A DNA stretch of 64,000 nucleotides, taken from IMG/VR virus record IMGVR_UViG_3300043313_000168, positions 1 through 64,000 of that record. One strand, 5' to 3'. The position numbers and the translations under genes are program-made. The notes beneath the pieces were generated by a model, which saw only the letters and a list, made by a program, of their open reading frames with translations, was not told the origin of the DNA and did not search any database. This DNA is from a virus. Numbering within the stretch: the first letter of the stretch is position 1; each line of letters begins with the position of its first letter. Of the stretch, positions 50,747-61,500 are shown in pieces.

Positions 50747-53389
50747 ATGGCCGGGGGTAACGACAGCTTCGCATTGCACCGCTTTGGCGGCATGTTTCCG
50801 GCGATGGATGATCTCCTTCTGCCGGACGGTCAGGCTGCCAGTTCGACTAACGGGTACCTGTTCTCAGGTGCCTTAGAGCCGTGGCGCAAGGCGAAGCTCC
50901 TCCGGGAAACTACCCTGACCTCGCCGGGCTTCGTGTACCGGCTCCCGCGCAAGTCGGACAGCGTAGCGACGGCAACGATCTACATCGCCTCGCTGCCGCC
51001 TGAGGGTGCGCAACTCGTCCTTGGCGAAGAGACCTACACTTTTACCGCCACGGTAAATGATCCCTACAGCGTCAAGATCGGCGCCACTCGCGCCGCTTGC
51101 GCCACCAACCTGCACGCCGCCTTCACCTACGACGACGGCGCCGGAACCAACAATGGAGTTCTATACGGTGATGGCACATTGGCGAACCCCGCAATCGACG
51201 AAGTCGCCGATCTGGCGACGGATGATCCCCGCGTCACTGTGTACGCTCCGGAGGCAGGTGCTGCGTATAACACGACGAATGTTTCCTCGACCGACGCCAG
51301 TCTGGTCTGGAAGTACGGATCAAATGTCACCACTACCCTCCTCGGCGGAGCCAACATCTCCCTCGAAACCGACATCACCGGTGACAGCACATGGTTGGAA
51401 TTTGCTGACCCCTATACTGATGTTATCCGAAGTCCAGTTGTGGATGATCAGTTCGACCGCTTCTACTATGCGAGCTCTTCTGAGCCCCCCAAGTACAACA
51501 CCAGGGAGCGCATCGAAGCGGGCGAACACCCATGGCTCCTCGGCGTCCCCGCCCCCGGCTGCGAACCCGCCGTTGAAGTAAGCGGCGGCGGCGACACCGC
51601 GACGATCGGCTTCCCGACCAGCATCACGACTGCGACGGGCAACCCCGGCTCGAACGTGCTCTACCTGATCCCGATCCGGCCGGCCGGCGCGCAAATCCTG
51701 AATGACGTGACGGCTCTCGCTGCCGGCGACTTCCTCACCGCGCGCTTCACGGCTGTGCTCTATGACGATCTCGCCGGCGTCCCGCATACGCTGCTCAACG
51801 TCGGCACGCAGGTAGAGAGCATCGTCACTGGGCAGGAAGTCGCCTCGCTCTTCACCAACCCCACCGGGTTGCTGATGAACGTGCAGTACTGGATCGGCTT
51901 CATGGTCGACACCGCGGTCGAGTGGCAGAAGGCCAATAATACCGGCTCGACTGGCGGCGTCAGCTTGAACACCTACTCGAACGGCCCGCCCCCGATCATC
52001 CAGAACTTCATCGCCGGCTTCCCTGAGCTTCAGGTGTGGGGCAATCTCACGACGTCGAGCGTGCTCAGCGCGCGCAGCTACGTCTACACCTACGTGTCTG
52101 AGTACGGCGAGGAAGGCCCGCCGTCCCCAGCGACCGTGATCGACGGCTGGTCGAACGGCACGTGGACCGTGGGCCTGTTTCAGCCGCCGCCGGATCAGTT
52201 GGGGGTCACCCGCAACCTGAAGAAAATCCACCTCTACCGTACCGTCACCGCGCAGACAGGCGCGACGACGTATTACTTCGTTGCAGAACTCGACATCACC
52301 ACTGATGTTTACACGGACATCATCACGGATGACGTAGTGGTCACGAACAATCAACTTCTCAGCCAGCTATGGACACCGCCCCCTGAGACGTTGCAGGGTT
52401 TCGTCGTCCTGCCAAATGGTATCCTTGCCGGATGGAAGGGGAACGAGCTCTGGTTCAGCGAGCCGTACCGGCCGCACGCGTGGCCGCCCAGCTACGTCCT
52501 CACGACGGAGTACCCGATCGTGGGCCTTGGCGTGTCCGGCAACTCCGTGATCGCGGGTACCAATGGCGCCCCCTACATCGCCAGTGGCGTCTCGCCCGGC
52601 GTGATGACGGCGACCAAGGTCGAGAACAGCGAGCCGTGCCACTCGCGCAACTCGATCATCGGTAACAACGACGGCGTCTACTATACCTCGCCGAACGGCC
52701 TGATCCTCGTCACCCAGTACGGCGAGGTGAAGAACGCGACCGAGCGCTGGATCACCCGTGAGAGGTGGCAGCAGCTTACGCCGCAGTCCGACGTCGGCGC
52801 GGCGTTCATGAACGGCCAGTACTACGCGTGGCAGATGGGCGGCGGTGACGCTGGGTTCACGATCGAGCTTACGCCGGGGGACAAGACGCCGGCGGGGCTG
52901 GGCTTCCAGCTGCTTGACAACGAGCTTGAGACGGGGATCGTCAACGTCATCGTGGACCCGTGGTCGTCGGTCACGATGCTGCTCACCGATGGCGAGGTCA
53001 ACTATCTCGACTTCACGGACCAGGAGCCCGAGCTCTGCGTGGTTGACTGGTCCTCGAAGATTTTCCAGCGCAAGTACAAGCAGAACTTCGAGGCGATGCG
53101 CATCCTGTTCCAGGTGCCCCCGAACACGCCGACGCGCAACACCACGCGGCTCGAAGCTGACCTCGACGACCCGGTGTGGCTCGAACCCCTGCCGGAGGAT
53201 CGCTACGGCTACATCCTCGTCTACGCCGCCAACGAGCTCGTCACCGCGCGCGAGATCAGGCAGAACCAGGAAATTCTGCGGATCACCTCGGACTTCAAGC
53301 ACGAGAGTTGGCAGTGGCGGATCATCACACGGCTGCGCATCCGCACGCTGCAGGTGGGCACAAGCGTGAAGGGGCTGGCCAATGTCTAA
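50747..53389 (+). CDS. Tail nozzle/tubular protein
   Basis: 880 residues, strand-rich with beta-propeller-like phrases in the second half (LQGFVVLPNGILAGWKGNEL, WFSEPYRPHAWPPSYVLTTE, VGLGVSGNSVIAGTNGAPYI, SRNSIIGNNDGVYYTSPNGL). This is the pattern of the large nozzle or tubular-B-like tail proteins of podoviruses. RSYVYTYVSEYGEEGPPSPA is a fibronectin-like segment near residue 445. It would form the DNA exit of the short tail. Dispersed palindrome 16 is read as F-T-A-T-V-N near residue 100. Confidence 0.8.
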   Translation: MAGGNDSFALHRFGGMFPAMDDLLLPDGQAASSTNGYLFSGALEPWRKAKLLRETTLTSPGFVYRLPRKSDSVATATIYIASLPPEGAQLVLGEETYTFTATVNDPYSVKIGATRAACATNLHAAFTYDDGAGTNNGVLYGDGTLANPAIDEVADLATDDPRVTVYAPEAGAAYNTTNVSSTDASLVWKYGSNVTTTLLGGANISLETDITGDSTWLEFADPYTDVIRSPVVDDQFDRFYYASSSEPPKYNTRERIEAGEHPWLLGVPAPGCEPAVEVSGGGDTATIGFPTSITTATGNPGSNVLYLIPIRPAGAQILNDVTALAAGDFLTARFTAVLYDDLAGVPHTLLNVGTQVESIVTGQEVASLFTNPTGLLMNVQYWIGFMVDTAVEWQKANNTGSTGGVSLNTYSNGPPPIIQNFIAGFPELQVWGNLTTSSVLSARSYVYTYVSEYGEEGPPSPATVIDGWSNGTWTVGLFQPPPDQLGVTRNLKKIHLYRTVTAQTGATTYYFVAELDITTDVYTDIITDDVVVTNNQLLSQLWTPPPETLQGFVVLPNGILAGWKGNELWFSEPYRPHAWPPSYVLTTEYPIVGLGVSGNSVIAGTNGAPYIASGVSPGVMTATKVENSEPCHSRNSIIGNNDGVYYTSPNGLILVTQYGEVKNATERWITRERWQQLTPQSDVGAAFMNGQYYAWQMGGGDAGFTIELTPGDKTPAGLGFQLLDNELETGIVNVIVDPWSSVTMLLTDGEVNYLDFTDQEPELCVVDWSSKIFQRKYKQNFEAMRILFQVPPNTPTRNTTRLEADLDDPVWLEPLPEDRYGYILVYAANELVTAREIRQNQEILRITSDFKHESWQWRIITRLRIRTLQVGTSVKGLANV
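51042..51056. repeat. Dispersed palindrome 16, TTACCG-CCA-CGGTAA
   Basis: Exact copy in the nozzle gene, read as F-T-A-T-V-N. Confidence 0.95.
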
Positions 53390-53783
53390 TCAGGGCCCCG
53401 TCTGCCATGTGCCGTCAGTCAACCAGCCGGCGACCCCGCAGACCCACGACCTACCGGGCCTCGGCGGGCCGCCACAACCGACGATCCAGTCGCTGATGCG
53501 CGCGGTCATCGACCTGCAGCGCGTCGTCCGCTCGCTGTCTGGGCAGCAACAGACCACGCGCCCGTCCAGCGACAAGACCGGCTCGAACGGCTTCAAGACC
53601 AAAGAAGATAAAAAGAAAGAGGAGCGGTGGACCGAAGAGGCGCGCGTGGTCGAGAAGGTCCGCGTCTTCCAGAACAACGACAAGACCAGCGACAACTGGG
53701 TCGACGTGGAGCAGATCAACCAGCTGAAGATGCGCGACAAGGTAACAGGCGAGCGTTGGGCTTGGGATCGAGAACGTAAGTAA
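53382..53783 (+). CDS. Unknown 133-aa charged tail-region protein
   Basis: A Pro-rich start is followed by a helix (IQSLMRAVIDLQRVVRSLSG), a Lys/Glu-rich segment (KTKEDKKKEERWTEEARVVE) and a small strand-rich end (DNWVDVEQINQLKMRDKVTG). A trimerising spike or fibre base is possible. Overlaps both neighbours. Confidence 0.66.
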   Translation: MSNQGPVCHVPSVNQPATPQTHDLPGLGGPPQPTIQSLMRAVIDLQRVVRSLSGQQQTTRPSSDKTGSNGFKTKEDKKKEERWTEEARVVEKVRVFQNNDKTSDNWVDVEQINQLKMRDKVTGERWAWDRERK

Positions 53784-54475
53784 TGGCGGAAGACGCCCCA
53801 TACAAAACGGATTTCTTCTCCGAGATCGTGGACGTCCACTTCGGCGGCGACGGACCGTATCTGTTCCTGTGGGCTGAGAAGCTGCACTTTGCTGGCCCTG
53901 CGTTCTCGCCCGCTACCACCGTACGCATCGAGAACAGCAGCGGCTTCACTGTGCCGAGCCGCACGCTGATCTCTCCGTCCCTGACCATCCAGGCCGCGGC
54001 CGGTGGCCCGGGTGGCACGACACGCATCAGCAACACGTTCACCCGCGACATGCAGCGCAACTACGACACATGGATGGGCGCTAACGCGATCTACGCGGAC
54101 GCCGGCGCCCCCGCCGACAAAGACATGCACTCCTACATTGCGTTCAACATCGGACGCCACTCGAAGACGCAGGTCCGGTTCAACCTCCGCTACGTCTCGA
54201 CCGCGGAGAATGGCGAGTTCATTTTCTGTGTTGGAACATTCCGTAAGGCCTTCGGGGTTGCCTATGCGCACGGGACCGGCGTGGGGACTTCTGAAGACGG
54301 CCTGAACGTCATCGTCGACAAGCACGGGACGCGCGATCTGATGGGTAATCAGTTCGTTGACCCCGCCTACGCCGTCGGCTTCCAGCGCCGCCAGTTCGCC
54401 GGCGGCATCGCCAATCAGGTCTACAACATCACCGCGGACCCCAAGACCCTGGCCCTGTCGGTTTCCCCGTCTTAA
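53783..54475 (+). CDS. Beta-rich virion protein
   Basis: 230 residues, mostly strands (VHFGGDGPYLFLWAEKLHFA, TVPSRTLISPSLTIQAAAGG) with GGTTRISNTFTRDMQRNYDT. No family recognised. Placed with tail and ejection genes, so a tail spike or distal tail part is plausible. Confidence 0.65.
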   Translation: MAEDAPYKTDFFSEIVDVHFGGDGPYLFLWAEKLHFAGPAFSPATTVRIENSSGFTVPSRTLISPSLTIQAAAGGPGGTTRISNTFTRDMQRNYDTWMGANAIYADAGAPADKDMHSYIAFNIGRHSKTQVRFNLRYVSTAENGEFIFCVGTFRKAFGVAYAHGTGVGTSEDGLNVIVDKHGTRDLMGNQFVDPAYAVGFQRRQFAGGIANQVYNITADPKTLALSVSPS

Positions 54476-54528
54476 CGGCTCCTTAAGGGGGTCAGCGGTA
54501 GCCCTAGAGCACCTATTGGGGATTGACC
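54476..54528 (+). promoter_or_regulatory. Gap with CCTTAAGG word ahead of the ejection genes
   Basis: CTCCTTAAGG lies 47 bases before the next ATG, like similar words ahead of other late genes. GGTCA and TGACC could pair weakly around the TTGGGGATTGACC ribosome site. Tentative. Confidence 0.35.
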
Positions 54529-56226
54529 ATGTCCACTTCCACCTCCTCGGGCTCTAGCTTTAGCAACAGCGAACCGACGTTCCTCGAAACGCCGGAGAAT
54601 GCCCTGATCAACCAGCTGTCTGGCGTGGCCGCGGGCCTCGCGCAGCAGATGAACCAGTGGGCACAGGCGCAGTTTGCGAAGACCTCGCAAGTGACGGACC
54701 AGACGGTCGGAAACTTTTTTCAAGTTTCGCAAAAGATGTTGGGCTTCTCGAATGGCCTGACTGACCAGTATAACAACCTCTTCGCCCCCGAGAACGCGCA
54801 GCTGATCGCTGACGCCAACAGCTATGCCTCGCCCGAACGCATGGCCGTCAACATGGGTATGGCGGGCGCGACGCAGGCTCAAGCCGGCGAAGCCGCGCTG
54901 CGCAACAGCGAGCGCGATCTCCTTTCGTACGGCATCGACCCCTCATCCGGCCGCTATGCGGCTCTGGACAAGGCGGGAGAAATTCAGAACGCGGCGAACA
55001 TCGCCGGCGCCGAGAACATGCAGCGCAACGCGGACGTCGCCACCGGGCAGCGCCTGCGCAGCGAGGCGGTCCAGGTCGGCGCCCAACTCCCTGCCGCGAT
55101 CGCGAACACCGCGAACACCGCGATCCAGGCCAACACCGGTGCTAGCAATGCTAGCTTGGCGAACGCCAACACCGGCGCGAACATGAACCGGCTGGCCAAC
55201 GAATATATGAAGACGGCGATGGATATTAAGTTGCCCCCCACCGGTCAGCGCTCGACGGGCGGGTCCAACCAGTCCGGAAGCTCGCACTCCCCCGATCGAA
55301 ACAGTGATGGCAGCGGTGGCAGCGGCGGGCGCGGTCAAGGTGGCCAGCAGCCCGGCGGTGGCGGCGGCTACGGCAGCGGTGGCGGCAGTCCTGCGTGGAT
55401 GCCGCAGCATGGCAACGGTTACGGCAACACCAGCGGTGGCGGCGGGCGCGGCACATACAACACTGGACCCGGCTCGCGCTTCATGCAGTTCGGCGACGGC
55501 CAGCCGGATAGCGCCGGCTACGGCATGGAGCCCTACGGCAACCCGGATATGTTCGACTATCTCGACCACGAGTATGGCTTCGGCGACATCAGCGGTGGCT
55601 ACGGCTCCGTCGGCCAGCAGCAGTACGATCCGTTCGAGTACGGCGGCTCCAATCCGTTCTCTGACAGCGGCTTCGGCCAAGAGTACGACTACGGCGGGGC
55701 GAACCAGACGTTCAACGGGATCGGCGACGACTACAACAACATGGGGATGGGCAACCTCAGCTACGATCCGCAGGCGAACGCGGTCGACACGGGCTGGGAC
55801 CAGACCTACAACGACGTGCCCGCCTGGGGCGGCAACACATCGAGCTACCAGTCCTATGACAACTATGGCGGTGGCGGCGACCTCTTCGGCGCCAACTACG
55901 GTGACGGTGGTGGCTACGACAGCTATTCGAGCGAGAACTATTATGCTGCCGGCGGCCAAGTGCAGCCGCAGGCGCCGCAGTCTCCCCGCATGGTCCCGCC
56001 GCAAGCCTCGCCCTCGGGCGGGATGCGTCAAGACGACGTGCGCGCGAACGTCGGCGTCGGTGAGTTCATCGTTCCGGAAGACGTCGCTCGATGGAAGGGC
56101 GCGGAGTTCTTCCACAACCTGATCGCCAAGTCGCGCAAGACGCGCGCGACCTCCGGCATCGGGGGTAAACCCATGCCTGCCGGTGATCCGCGCAGCAAGG
56201 GTCCGCCCACGTTCTCGACGAGGTAA
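54529..56226 (+). CDS. Internal virion protein with prion-like Gly/Tyr/Asn region
   Basis: 565 residues. Residues 1-235 are helical and Ala/Asn/Gln-rich (ALINQLSGVAAGLAQQMNQW, NTANTAIQANTGASNASLAN). Residues 240-480 are low complexity and full of Gly, Tyr, Asp, Ser and Gln (GQGGQQPGGGGGYGSGGGSP, YDNYGGGGDLFGANYGDGGG), like FUS-type prion-like domains. The end MRQDDVRANVGVGEFIVPED, then VARWKGAEFFHNLIAKSRKT resembles the C-terminal motif of podovirus internal proteins. Probably packaged and ejected with the DNA. Confidence 0.78.
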   Translation: MSTSTSSGSSFSNSEPTFLETPENALINQLSGVAAGLAQQMNQWAQAQFAKTSQVTDQTVGNFFQVSQKMLGFSNGLTDQYNNLFAPENAQLIADANSYASPERMAVNMGMAGATQAQAGEAALRNSERDLLSYGIDPSSGRYAALDKAGEIQNAANIAGAENMQRNADVATGQRLRSEAVQVGAQLPAAIANTANTAIQANTGASNASLANANTGANMNRLANEYMKTAMDIKLPPTGQRSTGGSNQSGSSHSPDRNSDGSGGSGGRGQGGQQPGGGGGYGSGGGSPAWMPQHGNGYGNTSGGGGRGTYNTGPGSRFMQFGDGQPDSAGYGMEPYGNPDMFDYLDHEYGFGDISGGYGSVGQQQYDPFEYGGSNPFSDSGFGQEYDYGGANQTFNGIGDDYNNMGMGNLSYDPQANAVDTGWDQTYNDVPAWGGNTSSYQSYDNYGGGGDLFGANYGDGGGYDSYSSENYYAAGGQVQPQAPQSPRMVPPQASPSGGMRQDDVRANVGVGEFIVPEDVARWKGAEFFHNLIAKSRKTRATSGIGGKPMPAGDPRSKGPPTFSTR

Positions 56227-56228
56227 CC

Positions 56229-57071
56229 ATGCCCAAGAGCTTTCAAGAGGACGGCGCAGCAGGTGCTGGCGACAGCGGAGGCGGGTACAACCCGAACCCC
56301 ACCGGTGGCGGCTTCAATGGCGGCCGCACGGTCTCTGCCCCCCTGGCTCCACAGCCTGAGGAAGCAAACGGTCGGGCGATCTACACCGATCCGTTCCGTC
56401 ACGACAGCGGCTTCCTGAACACGGGTCCCCTGCCGCGTGGCTCCGGGTTCGCTGACACGCCGGAGCAGATGGCCGGCTTGATCCAGACCGGCCCGCTTCC
56501 GCCCGGCGCCGGTGCGCCCGACACGCCGGAGCAGATGGCCGGCCATTGGGGCACGGGGCTTCCGCCCGGCGCTGGTGCTGGCTTCATGTTCGCTGCCGGC
56601 GGCGAGGTAGGCGCCAACGAACAGTTCGGCTTCGATCCCATGGCTGCGCAGGGTGACCTGATCGAGCGGCTCGCTGCAGCGCGCGCGACCGTCACGCAGG
56701 CCCTTCAATTCGGCCGCAAGCAGAACGGCCTCGAACAACTCGCAGGCCTCAACCGCATGCCGACCGCCCCGGGCAACCAGTCCGAGAGCGGCGCCCCGCG
56801 CGAGCGTCCTTTCCCCCGGCTTGAGCCCACCCAGAACCCGTTCGGTAAGCGGGCTGAAGGAGCGATCCCGGATGAGGATGACGCTGATGAGCCTGTGGGC
56901 TTCAATCCGTCCCAGAGCGAGAGCGGTGCTCCGCGCCCTCCGCCCGGCCCCGGCACTCTCCCGCCTGCGCCTGTCCCGTTTGGCAAGCGTCGTCAGTTCG
57001 GCGCCGCGGAAGCGCCGGTCGAGGAAGAGGTAGCATCGGCGATCCCCGAGGAAGATGAGGAGGTCGCGTAA
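56229..57071 (+). CDS. Internal virion protein with repeats, disordered
   Basis: 280 residues, Gly/Pro/Glu-rich. DTPEQMAG occurs twice, TGPLP with PPGAGA units recur, and QSESGAPR occurs twice with FGKR. A short folded part (LIERLAAARATVTQALQFGR) lies near residue 150. AAGGEVGANEQFG echoes AAGGQV in the previous protein, so the two may share a tail-like motif. Likely a head or ejection protein. Confidence 0.72.
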   Translation: MPKSFQEDGAAGAGDSGGGYNPNPTGGGFNGGRTVSAPLAPQPEEANGRAIYTDPFRHDSGFLNTGPLPRGSGFADTPEQMAGLIQTGPLPPGAGAPDTPEQMAGHWGTGLPPGAGAGFMFAAGGEVGANEQFGFDPMAAQGDLIERLAAARATVTQALQFGRKQNGLEQLAGLNRMPTAPGNQSESGAPRERPFPRLEPTQNPFGKRAEGAIPDEDDADEPVGFNPSQSESGAPRPPPGPGTLPPAPVPFGKRRQFGAAEAPVEEEVASAIPEEDEEVA

Positions 57072-58579
57072 TGGCCGGCAACTATGAAGGCCTCGATTAC
57101 GAGGACACCGAACTCAACCCCGCCATGGGCGCCATCCCGGAGCCGGTGGATGAGCCTGCGATCCCGGAAGGTGACGCGCCGACAGGTGCTGCGCCGGCTA
57201 TCCCTGACGGGCTGGACGAGAGCGCGGGCCTCGACATGCGCAAGCGCCGCGACCCCAACGCCACGCCGACGTCAGGCCTCCTCGCCGACGCCGAGAACAC
57301 CGCGCCCGTGCAGGGCATCCGCAAGCTGGTGAGCTATCTCATGGGAGGCGGCTCCGCTCCGCCACAGGAGGCGCAACGTGCTGTCGCTGAAATTAAGCAG
57401 ACTAATCCCGGCATTAGTGACGACGATGCTAATCTGCTGGCTGTCCATCAGGCTGGTCAAATGGGCGGTCCGGGCGCTGCCTGGGGAATGGTCCAGTATA
57501 ACCGCACAGCTTACAACGCAAAGCAGAGCTTCGCTAAGGCGGCTCTCAACGGCATTGACGGCAAGGCTGGCGATTTGGCTGCCGCCGCTGACGCCGCAAC
57601 CAAGGCTGGCGCGCACGTCATTGATGGGTCGACTGCGGTCTTCTCTGCCGGACCGGGCGGAATTACCGCCACGGTAACGGACCCGCAGACCCGCGAGCGG
57701 CAGCAGTATAACCTCACGCCGCAGCAGTTCAGCGAGTACCTCGACGTCGGCAAGGTCGGCCAGTGGGACAAGGTCATGGCGCAGGGCATCGGCCCGACGC
57801 TGACCGGCATCACCAAGAGCACTGGACCACAAATGGGACAAATCGGCAATTTGTCCGCGCCAACTCAACCTGAGCAATCCAATTTCGGAACGACGCCGTC
57901 GACGCTCGACCTCTCGGGGGCCCCCAAGGGTGATCTCCGCGGGTACAAGCCGCTCGACTACAGCGCGATCGACGACCCGAAGTCGTCGCTGATTGCGCGC
58001 GCCAACCAACTGTTCCCGTCCGTGTCGCAGCAGGAGCAGCGCACCGCGTGGATCGCTGCGCAGTCCGAGCGCGAGGACGAGCGCGAGAACAAGCTCGGCG
58101 TCGCCAAGGCTGGACAGGAGGGTCGCCTTCAGGTCGCCCGGGAGACCGGCACGCATCGGGAGAACGCTGCGCAGACCCGCGCCACCGGAGAGGTCGCCAA
58201 GCAGACCATCCGCAGCGAGGGCAATCTCGCAGTCGCCGACAAACAGGCGGAAGCCCGTGCGAAATCCGACCAGCAGAAGGCCGCGCAGTTCGCCGCCAAG
58301 CTGGAACAGCAGGGGCGCACCGCCGATGAGCGCGAGCGGGGCAAGATGGCTCGTGCCGAGATCATGAACCCGAACTTCCTCCTGCAGTCGGATGAGCAGC
58401 GGAACGCGGTGCTGAAGAAGTACGGCATCGGCACGAACACGCCGCAGGCACCGACGCCGGGAGCAGCCCCGCAAGGTGGCAGCGCCGGGCCGGTAAAGGT
58501 TTCTTCACCTAGTGAGGCTAACAAGTTGCAGCCGGGCACCGTGTACGTCACGCCGGACGGTCGAAAGTTTACGCGCTAA
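57071..58579 (+). CDS. Internal virion/ejection protein
   Basis: 502 residues. An acidic Pro/Glu N-terminus precedes a helical central part (LVSYLMGGGSAPPQEAQRAV, AYNAKQSFAKAALNGIDGKA) and a long Ala/Lys/Glu/Arg coiled coil (residues 330-440, NLAVADKQAEARAKSDQQKA). The C-terminal 45 residues are Pro/Gly-rich with VKVSSPSEANKLQPGTVYVT. Dispersed palindrome 17 encodes I-T-A-T-V-T near residue 200. The coiled coil suits a trans-envelope channel part. Confidence 0.75.
   Translation: MAGNYEGLDYEDTELNPAMGAIPEPVDEPAIPEGDAPTGAAPAIPDGLDESAGLDMRKRRDPNATPTSGLLADAENTAPVQGIRKLVSYLMGGGSAPPQEAQRAVAEIKQTNPGISDDDANLLAVHQAGQMGGPGAAWGMVQYNRTAYNAKQSFAKAALNGIDGKAGDLAAAADAATKAGAHVIDGSTAVFSAGPGGITATVTDPQTRERQQYNLTPQQFSEYLDVGKVGQWDKVMAQGIGPTLTGITKSTGPQMGQIGNLSAPTQPEQSNFGTTPSTLDLSGAPKGDLRGYKPLDYSAIDDPKSSLIARANQLFPSVSQQEQRTAWIAAQSEREDERENKLGVAKAGQEGRLQVARETGTHRENAAQTRATGEVAKQTIRSEGNLAVADKQAEARAKSDQQKAAQFAAKLEQQGRTADERERGKMARAEIMNPNFLLQSDEQRNAVLKKYGIGTNTPQAPTPGAAPQGGSAGPVKVSSPSEANKLQPGTVYVTPDGRKFTR
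57663..57677. repeat. Dispersed palindrome 17, TTACCG-CCA-CGGTAA
   Basis: Exact copy in the 57071 gene, read as I-T-A-T-V-T. Confidence 0.95.
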
Positions 58580-58591
58580 CAGAGGTCCGAG

Positions 58592-61500
58592 ATGGACGAG
58601 GAATGGCCGGGCGAAGCATGGCCGGGCGAAGAGGCTCCTGTAGCAGAGCCCACCCCAGCCCCGACGCAAGCGCAGGCAGCGCCGGCGAACGAGGAGCAAT
58701 GGCCGGGCGAGCAGTGGCCCGGTAAAGAACAGCCCAAAGCAGAGAGCCTTCCAGGTACGTTCACGCGCGAGGCGCTTCACAGTGCTGTCCCTGCCGCCGG
58801 CGGCATGCTGACGGCTGGTGCGGCCGGTGCGCTGGCAGGCACGTTGGGCGCAGGCCCAGTCGGTACGTTCCTCGGCGGCCTTGCCGGCATGATCGTCGGC
58901 AGCATGGCTACGGACAAAGTCCAGGAATACGCTCTCGACCAGATCGGCTTCGACGACGCCGAGCAGCGCGCGGCCAATATGGCCGAGAACCCCAAGACCT
59001 CGTTCGCGGGCGGGCTCGCTCCTGCGCTGGCAACCATGTCGCCCGTCAAGGGCGTGCAGCTTGCGCAGCGCGGCATCGGCGGCGGACTGATGGGCGGCTT
59101 CGAGGCAGGACAGGAGTTACTCCATGACGACCATGTCGACCCGTTTAAGGTTGGTGCGTCTATCGTCGCGGGAGCCGCACTTCCAAAGGCAAATCGCGTT
59201 GGTGAGGCCTTGCTTAACACTGGCGCAAAGGCTGCGAACCGGATCGTACCCGGTCGGCCCGGTCAGCAAGCGAACCCTGCTGCAGTACCTGCGCAGGATG
59301 AAGCTGCCGCCTCGCAGCAACAGACGGTCACCGGGGAGGCTTCGCTCGCTCAAGACCCACCTCCCGTATCTGGTGAGACGACCGGCAATCCGCAGTCGGC
59401 TCCTTCGCGATCCGCGCGGACGTACCCTAAGGGCGATGTCGCAGAAACTCCGCGTGGGGATATTCTCTCTCAAGGAGACCTCCCGCCTGACGTTGCCCAG
59501 GCTCTACAAGCCTCTCTGGACAGCAATGCGCTCAAGCCCGAAACGCTGCCGGACCTCCCCCCTCAGCCGGACCCGTCGCTTCGCCAAGGGCTGAACCCCG
59601 GCGAAACGCTGCCGATCGAAACTGGAATTACAGAAGCTGCGTCCCAGCCGCAACAGGCGGTTAAATTACCCCGTGTTCGTCGGAATAAACCCCCTATCGA
59701 AACAGGCCTAGAAGAGGCAGCCGCGGCAAACGCTGGCGAGGCGCCGGCGATCGTGGGTGAGTTCACGACGTCGAAGGGCTCCACCTATCAGGTCCATCCG
59801 GACGGCACGACCACGCGCACCAAGGCTGCACGGCCCGATCCCGGCCACGAAGGGGATGAGGGTCTGAAGCCGAAGTCGGAGAAGACCTTCTACCTGACGA
59901 AGGAGCAGGCCGACGCGCTAGCTCCGCCGCAGGACAGCCGCTTCATGGTCATTGATAACGGCGACGGCTTCCTGTCGCTCGCCACGCCGGGCCAGGATGG
60001 CAAGTGGGGTATCGCACCGTCCCAGCGCATGGTGGGCCCGACCCACCCTGAGCCGGTCGAGGGTGCACACCCGCTCGAACTGTGGGGTCGCGGTAAGTCC
60101 GAGAAGACTGGCACCGTCGGCTATAGCGCGCTCCACTTCGGCAACAAGATCGAGTACCTCGGACAGAACAAGCCGAAGGACATGCGCGCACGGGCTGAGC
60201 CCACCGGTGAGTGGCGCAACCTCAGCCCGGACCAGCCTGCGCACCCGGTGCACGAGAAGATCAACACCGCCGCTGCCGATGTTCACCCCGATCCTACCCC
60301 CGGGCAAGGTGAGGCTGGCAACTATAAGAAGGGTCACCCGGGCCGCGTGTTCGGCCGCGAGTTCTCGATCGAGACCGCAAAGGGTGGCACGCGCAAGGAC
60401 CTGAAGAACGACCCGCCGCAGTGGGAGGTCAAGGACTATCCGACGCATTACGGCGAGTTGCTGGGCACCAAGGGCGCGGACGGCGACCGGCTGGATTACC
60501 ACCACGTCGGCACTGGCGATCGTCACTTCATCATCGACCAGCGCGATCTCGGAACGCGCAAGTTCGATGAACACAAGATCATGGGTTACGCCAAAGACGT
60601 CCACGATGCCGCGGACCACTACCAGCGCGGCTTCAATGACGGCAAGGGCGGAGACCGGCTGGGCTCGATCAAGGAGGTCAGCGAGGACGACCTGAAGGCA
60701 TGGCTCGCCAAGCCCGGCAAGAAGAAAGACCCCTACGATCCTAACTTCAAACACCCTGAAGGCAGCGAGCCAGTCGCCACCGAGGGCGTCAAGCCCCTGC
60801 CGAAGGTCGTTACCGCCGCGGTAAATGAGCTTAAGGCCAAGGGCAACCACGAGGCCGCAGCCAAGCTCGAAGCCATGGAGCCGACCGAGCGCCTGAAGGT
60901 GGCGTCGCAGTTCGTCAACAAGACTGGGACCGAGCTCGCTCGACCGGATCGTATCCGCACGCCGGCGCCAACCGTCGAGGGCATCCTCAACGACCAGGGG
61001 CAGCCCGTCACTGCAAACTCAAAAGCATCTGCAGCGGCGAAGAGCGCCGACGTCAAGGTGATGAACGACGCATTCGCCAAGCACTTGCCCGAGGACATCA
61101 AGGTCCCGACCACGCCCGAGGAGAAGGCCGCGTTGCGGCAGCAGGCGCAGGACTTCCTCGACGCCACCAAGGACGTCACGTATCGGCCCGCGCTGAAGCA
61201 CGCGCCCTACCTCTATGCTCGCGCGGCGAAGAAGCTCCTGACGGCGAAGAACCCGGCCGACAAGTCATGGCAGGAGTTCGTCGAGATCGCGCACCAGTTG
61301 AAGAACGGTGGCGAGACGGACGTGCGTCAGGGCCAGCGGATCAACGCCGACATCGAGCGCAGCCGTCGTAGTGGTGAGGATGCCCTCGCCGACGCTGAAA
61401 AGAGAAGCGCGAGTACCAACACTGTCGAAGATGAGATGATCGCCAATCTGGACGCGAAGCGCGCCGGCAAGGATCAGGGCTATCTCGACGTGCCGCACGA

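Noticed and set aside
57272-58474. 400-codon minus-strand frame opposite the 57071 gene
   Set aside because: Leu/Arg-rich shadow of an Ala/Glu/Lys coiled coil, with no start signal.
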